NCBI GenBank assembly: GCA_023145555.1
Contig: JAGLDO010000219.1
Location: 1 to 7,393 of the forward strand
Direction: 5' to 3'
From: Bacteroidales bacterium
GTDB lineage: Bacteria > Bacteroidota > Bacteroidia > Bacteroidales > B39-G9
DNA: 7,393 nt
Shown here: positions 6,746 to 7,393 of the stretch, one piece after another
Layout of the letters: each line of letters starts with the position of its first letter
How positions within the stretch are numbered: position 1 is the first letter of the stretch
Translations under genes and position numbers: made by a program
Notes under the pieces: model-generated
Databases searched by the model: none
Told to the model about the DNA's origin: nothing
Seen by the model: the letters and a program-made list of their open reading frames with translations, nothing else

Positions 6746-7393
6746 TTATTTTGTTTGTACTTTATAATATGACTGACTAATATTTCTGAAATGAGAAAGT
6801 TCGTCCTGAATGAAATAATAAGTACCTCCCCAATTGTATACAACTTTAATGTATATGACAATGGTGTTATTATTATTAATAACAACTTTTGTTATTTTCC
6901 TATTTGATTTTTCTAAAAATTCAATTGTTTTCTTTTGAGTATACTTTTTGTCTAAATCATCTTTAGTAATCTTATCTTGTTTAATTATTTCCTTATTGTG
7001 TTTTATTTTTTTTCTTAATTCTTTTGCCAGACGCTTTGCTTCTGCTTCTGCTTCTGCTTTAATTTGAGACATTTTTTTGGCTAGAGCTTCAGCTTCAGCT
7101 TTTGTTCGAACTTTTTCAGCTTTTCTTTTTGCTTCCTGTTCTGCTTTAATTTTAGCTTCCAATTCAGCTTTGGCTTTTGCCTCGGCTATTCTTTTTTCTT
7201 CGGCTTCTTTTCGTGCAGCTTCTTGATCTGCTTTAATTTTAGCATCTAATTCAACTTTAGCTTTTGCTTCAGCAATTCTTTTTTCTTCGGCTGCTTTGCG
7301 AGTCGCTTCTTTATCTGCCTTTAATTTAGCCTGTTTTTCAGCTTCAGCTTTTGTTTTGGCTTCGGCTTCGGCTTTTTTACGTGCTTCAGCTTC
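6746..7393 (-). CDS. Ala/Glu/Lys-rich coiled-coil protein with C-terminal domain, 5' end beyond window
   Basis: The frame is open from base 7393 to the TAA at 6746-6748, giving the last 215 residues of a longer protein; no start codon is needed inside the window. Visible residues 1 to about 137 are almost only Ala, Glu and Lys with some Arg, Gln and Leu, forming a long charged helix of the TolA type. They include a 29-residue tandem repeat (36-64 and 65-93). After a basic linker (about 138-150), residues 151-215 form a compact beta-rich domain with NRKITKVVI, a run of four Asn, IYIKVVYNWGG and TYYF. I recognise this NWGG-type ending as something that recurs in Bacteroidota proteins but cannot name it. 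The coil may span the periplasm or link the tail domain to an N-terminal domain outside the window. A TTG at 7160-7162 could be taken as a start, but the same composition continues unbroken upstream, so it is internal. The stop lies 5 bp from the repeat element. Confidence 0.75.
   Translation of the reverse strand, partial: EAEARKKAEAEAKTKAEAEKQAKLKADKEATRKAAEEKRIAEAKAKVELDAKIKADQEAARKEAEEKRIAEAKAKAELEAKIKAEQEAKRKAEKVRTKAEAEALAKKMSQIKAEAEAEAKRLAKELRKKIKHNKEIIKQDKITKDDLDKKYTQKKTIEFLEKSNRKITKVVINNNNTIVIYIKVVYNWGGTYYFIQDELSHFRNISQSYYKVQTK
7115..7288 (-). repeat. Two tandem 87-bp units encoding a 29-residue coiled-coil repeat
   Basis: Units at 7202-7288 and 7115-7201 encode 29-residue segments, each beginning EEKRIAEAKAK and continuing with AKIKA, then QEA. 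They agree at 23 of 29 residues by eye. A more degenerate related segment, with about two extra residues, precedes them toward 7310-7393. Many codons differ synonymously between the two units (for example ATT/ATA for Ile and GCT/GCC for Ala), so the duplication is not recent and the heptad-like protein pattern has been kept by selection. Confidence 0.7.

Noticed and set aside
7160..7162. TTG as start codon of the coiled-coil gene
   Set aside because: The same frame and the same repeat pattern continue upstream to the window edge, and the codon falls in the middle of the second 29-residue repeat unit.
7115..7393. CRISPR or satellite-like array from the repeated GCTTC/AGC pattern at the right edge
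   Set aside because: The periodicity comes from Ala/Glu/Lys codons in an open frame; there are no constant repeats separated by unique spacers.

Overview
The window is AT-rich chromosomal DNA that reads like a member of the Bacteroidota, probably a Bacteroidales-type or related environmental lineage. The evidence is the -7 element TAnnTTTG upstream of two genes, the near absence of Shine-Dalgarno sequences, secreted proteins whose signal peptides end just before Gln (NA|Q, YS|Q), and the order clpC / gyrA / TPR protein, which I recall from Bacteroidota genomes. The species cannot be named from the sequence. Six protein genes are visible. Two run off the window edges and one is truncated.

Left part (1-2906): on the minus strand lie gyrA (DNA gyrase subunit A, complete) and, 63 bp downstream of it, the 5' part of a secreted tetratricopeptide-type gene with its own well-matched Bacteroidota promoter. 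gyrA is divergent from clpC across a 181-bp AT-rich spacer that holds a clpC promoter candidate and an imperfect dyad.

Middle (2907-6252): clpC encodes a complete two-ATPase Clp unfoldase. It ends in a strong hairpin terminator that is symmetrical enough to serve both strands. The convergent gene encodes a secreted 250-residue TPR-like protein of unknown role.

Right part (6253-7393): the gene after the divergent spacer encodes the N-terminal half of a ThpR/LigT-family 2'-5' RNA ligase. It keeps the first HxTx motif but lacks the second. The reading frame breaks exactly where a 111-bp MITE-like or hairpin element with 22-bp imperfect terminal inverted repeats begins. The far side of the element lies 5 bp from the stop codon of the next, minus-strand gene, so the 3' half of thpR is gone. 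That last gene runs off the right edge and encodes a long Ala/Glu/Lys-rich (TolA-like) coiled coil with a compact C-terminal domain.

The housekeeping genes (gyrA, clpC) look intact and ordinary. I see no new defence, mobile or biosynthetic system. The accessory interest is in the thpR breakpoint element and the coiled-coil protein.
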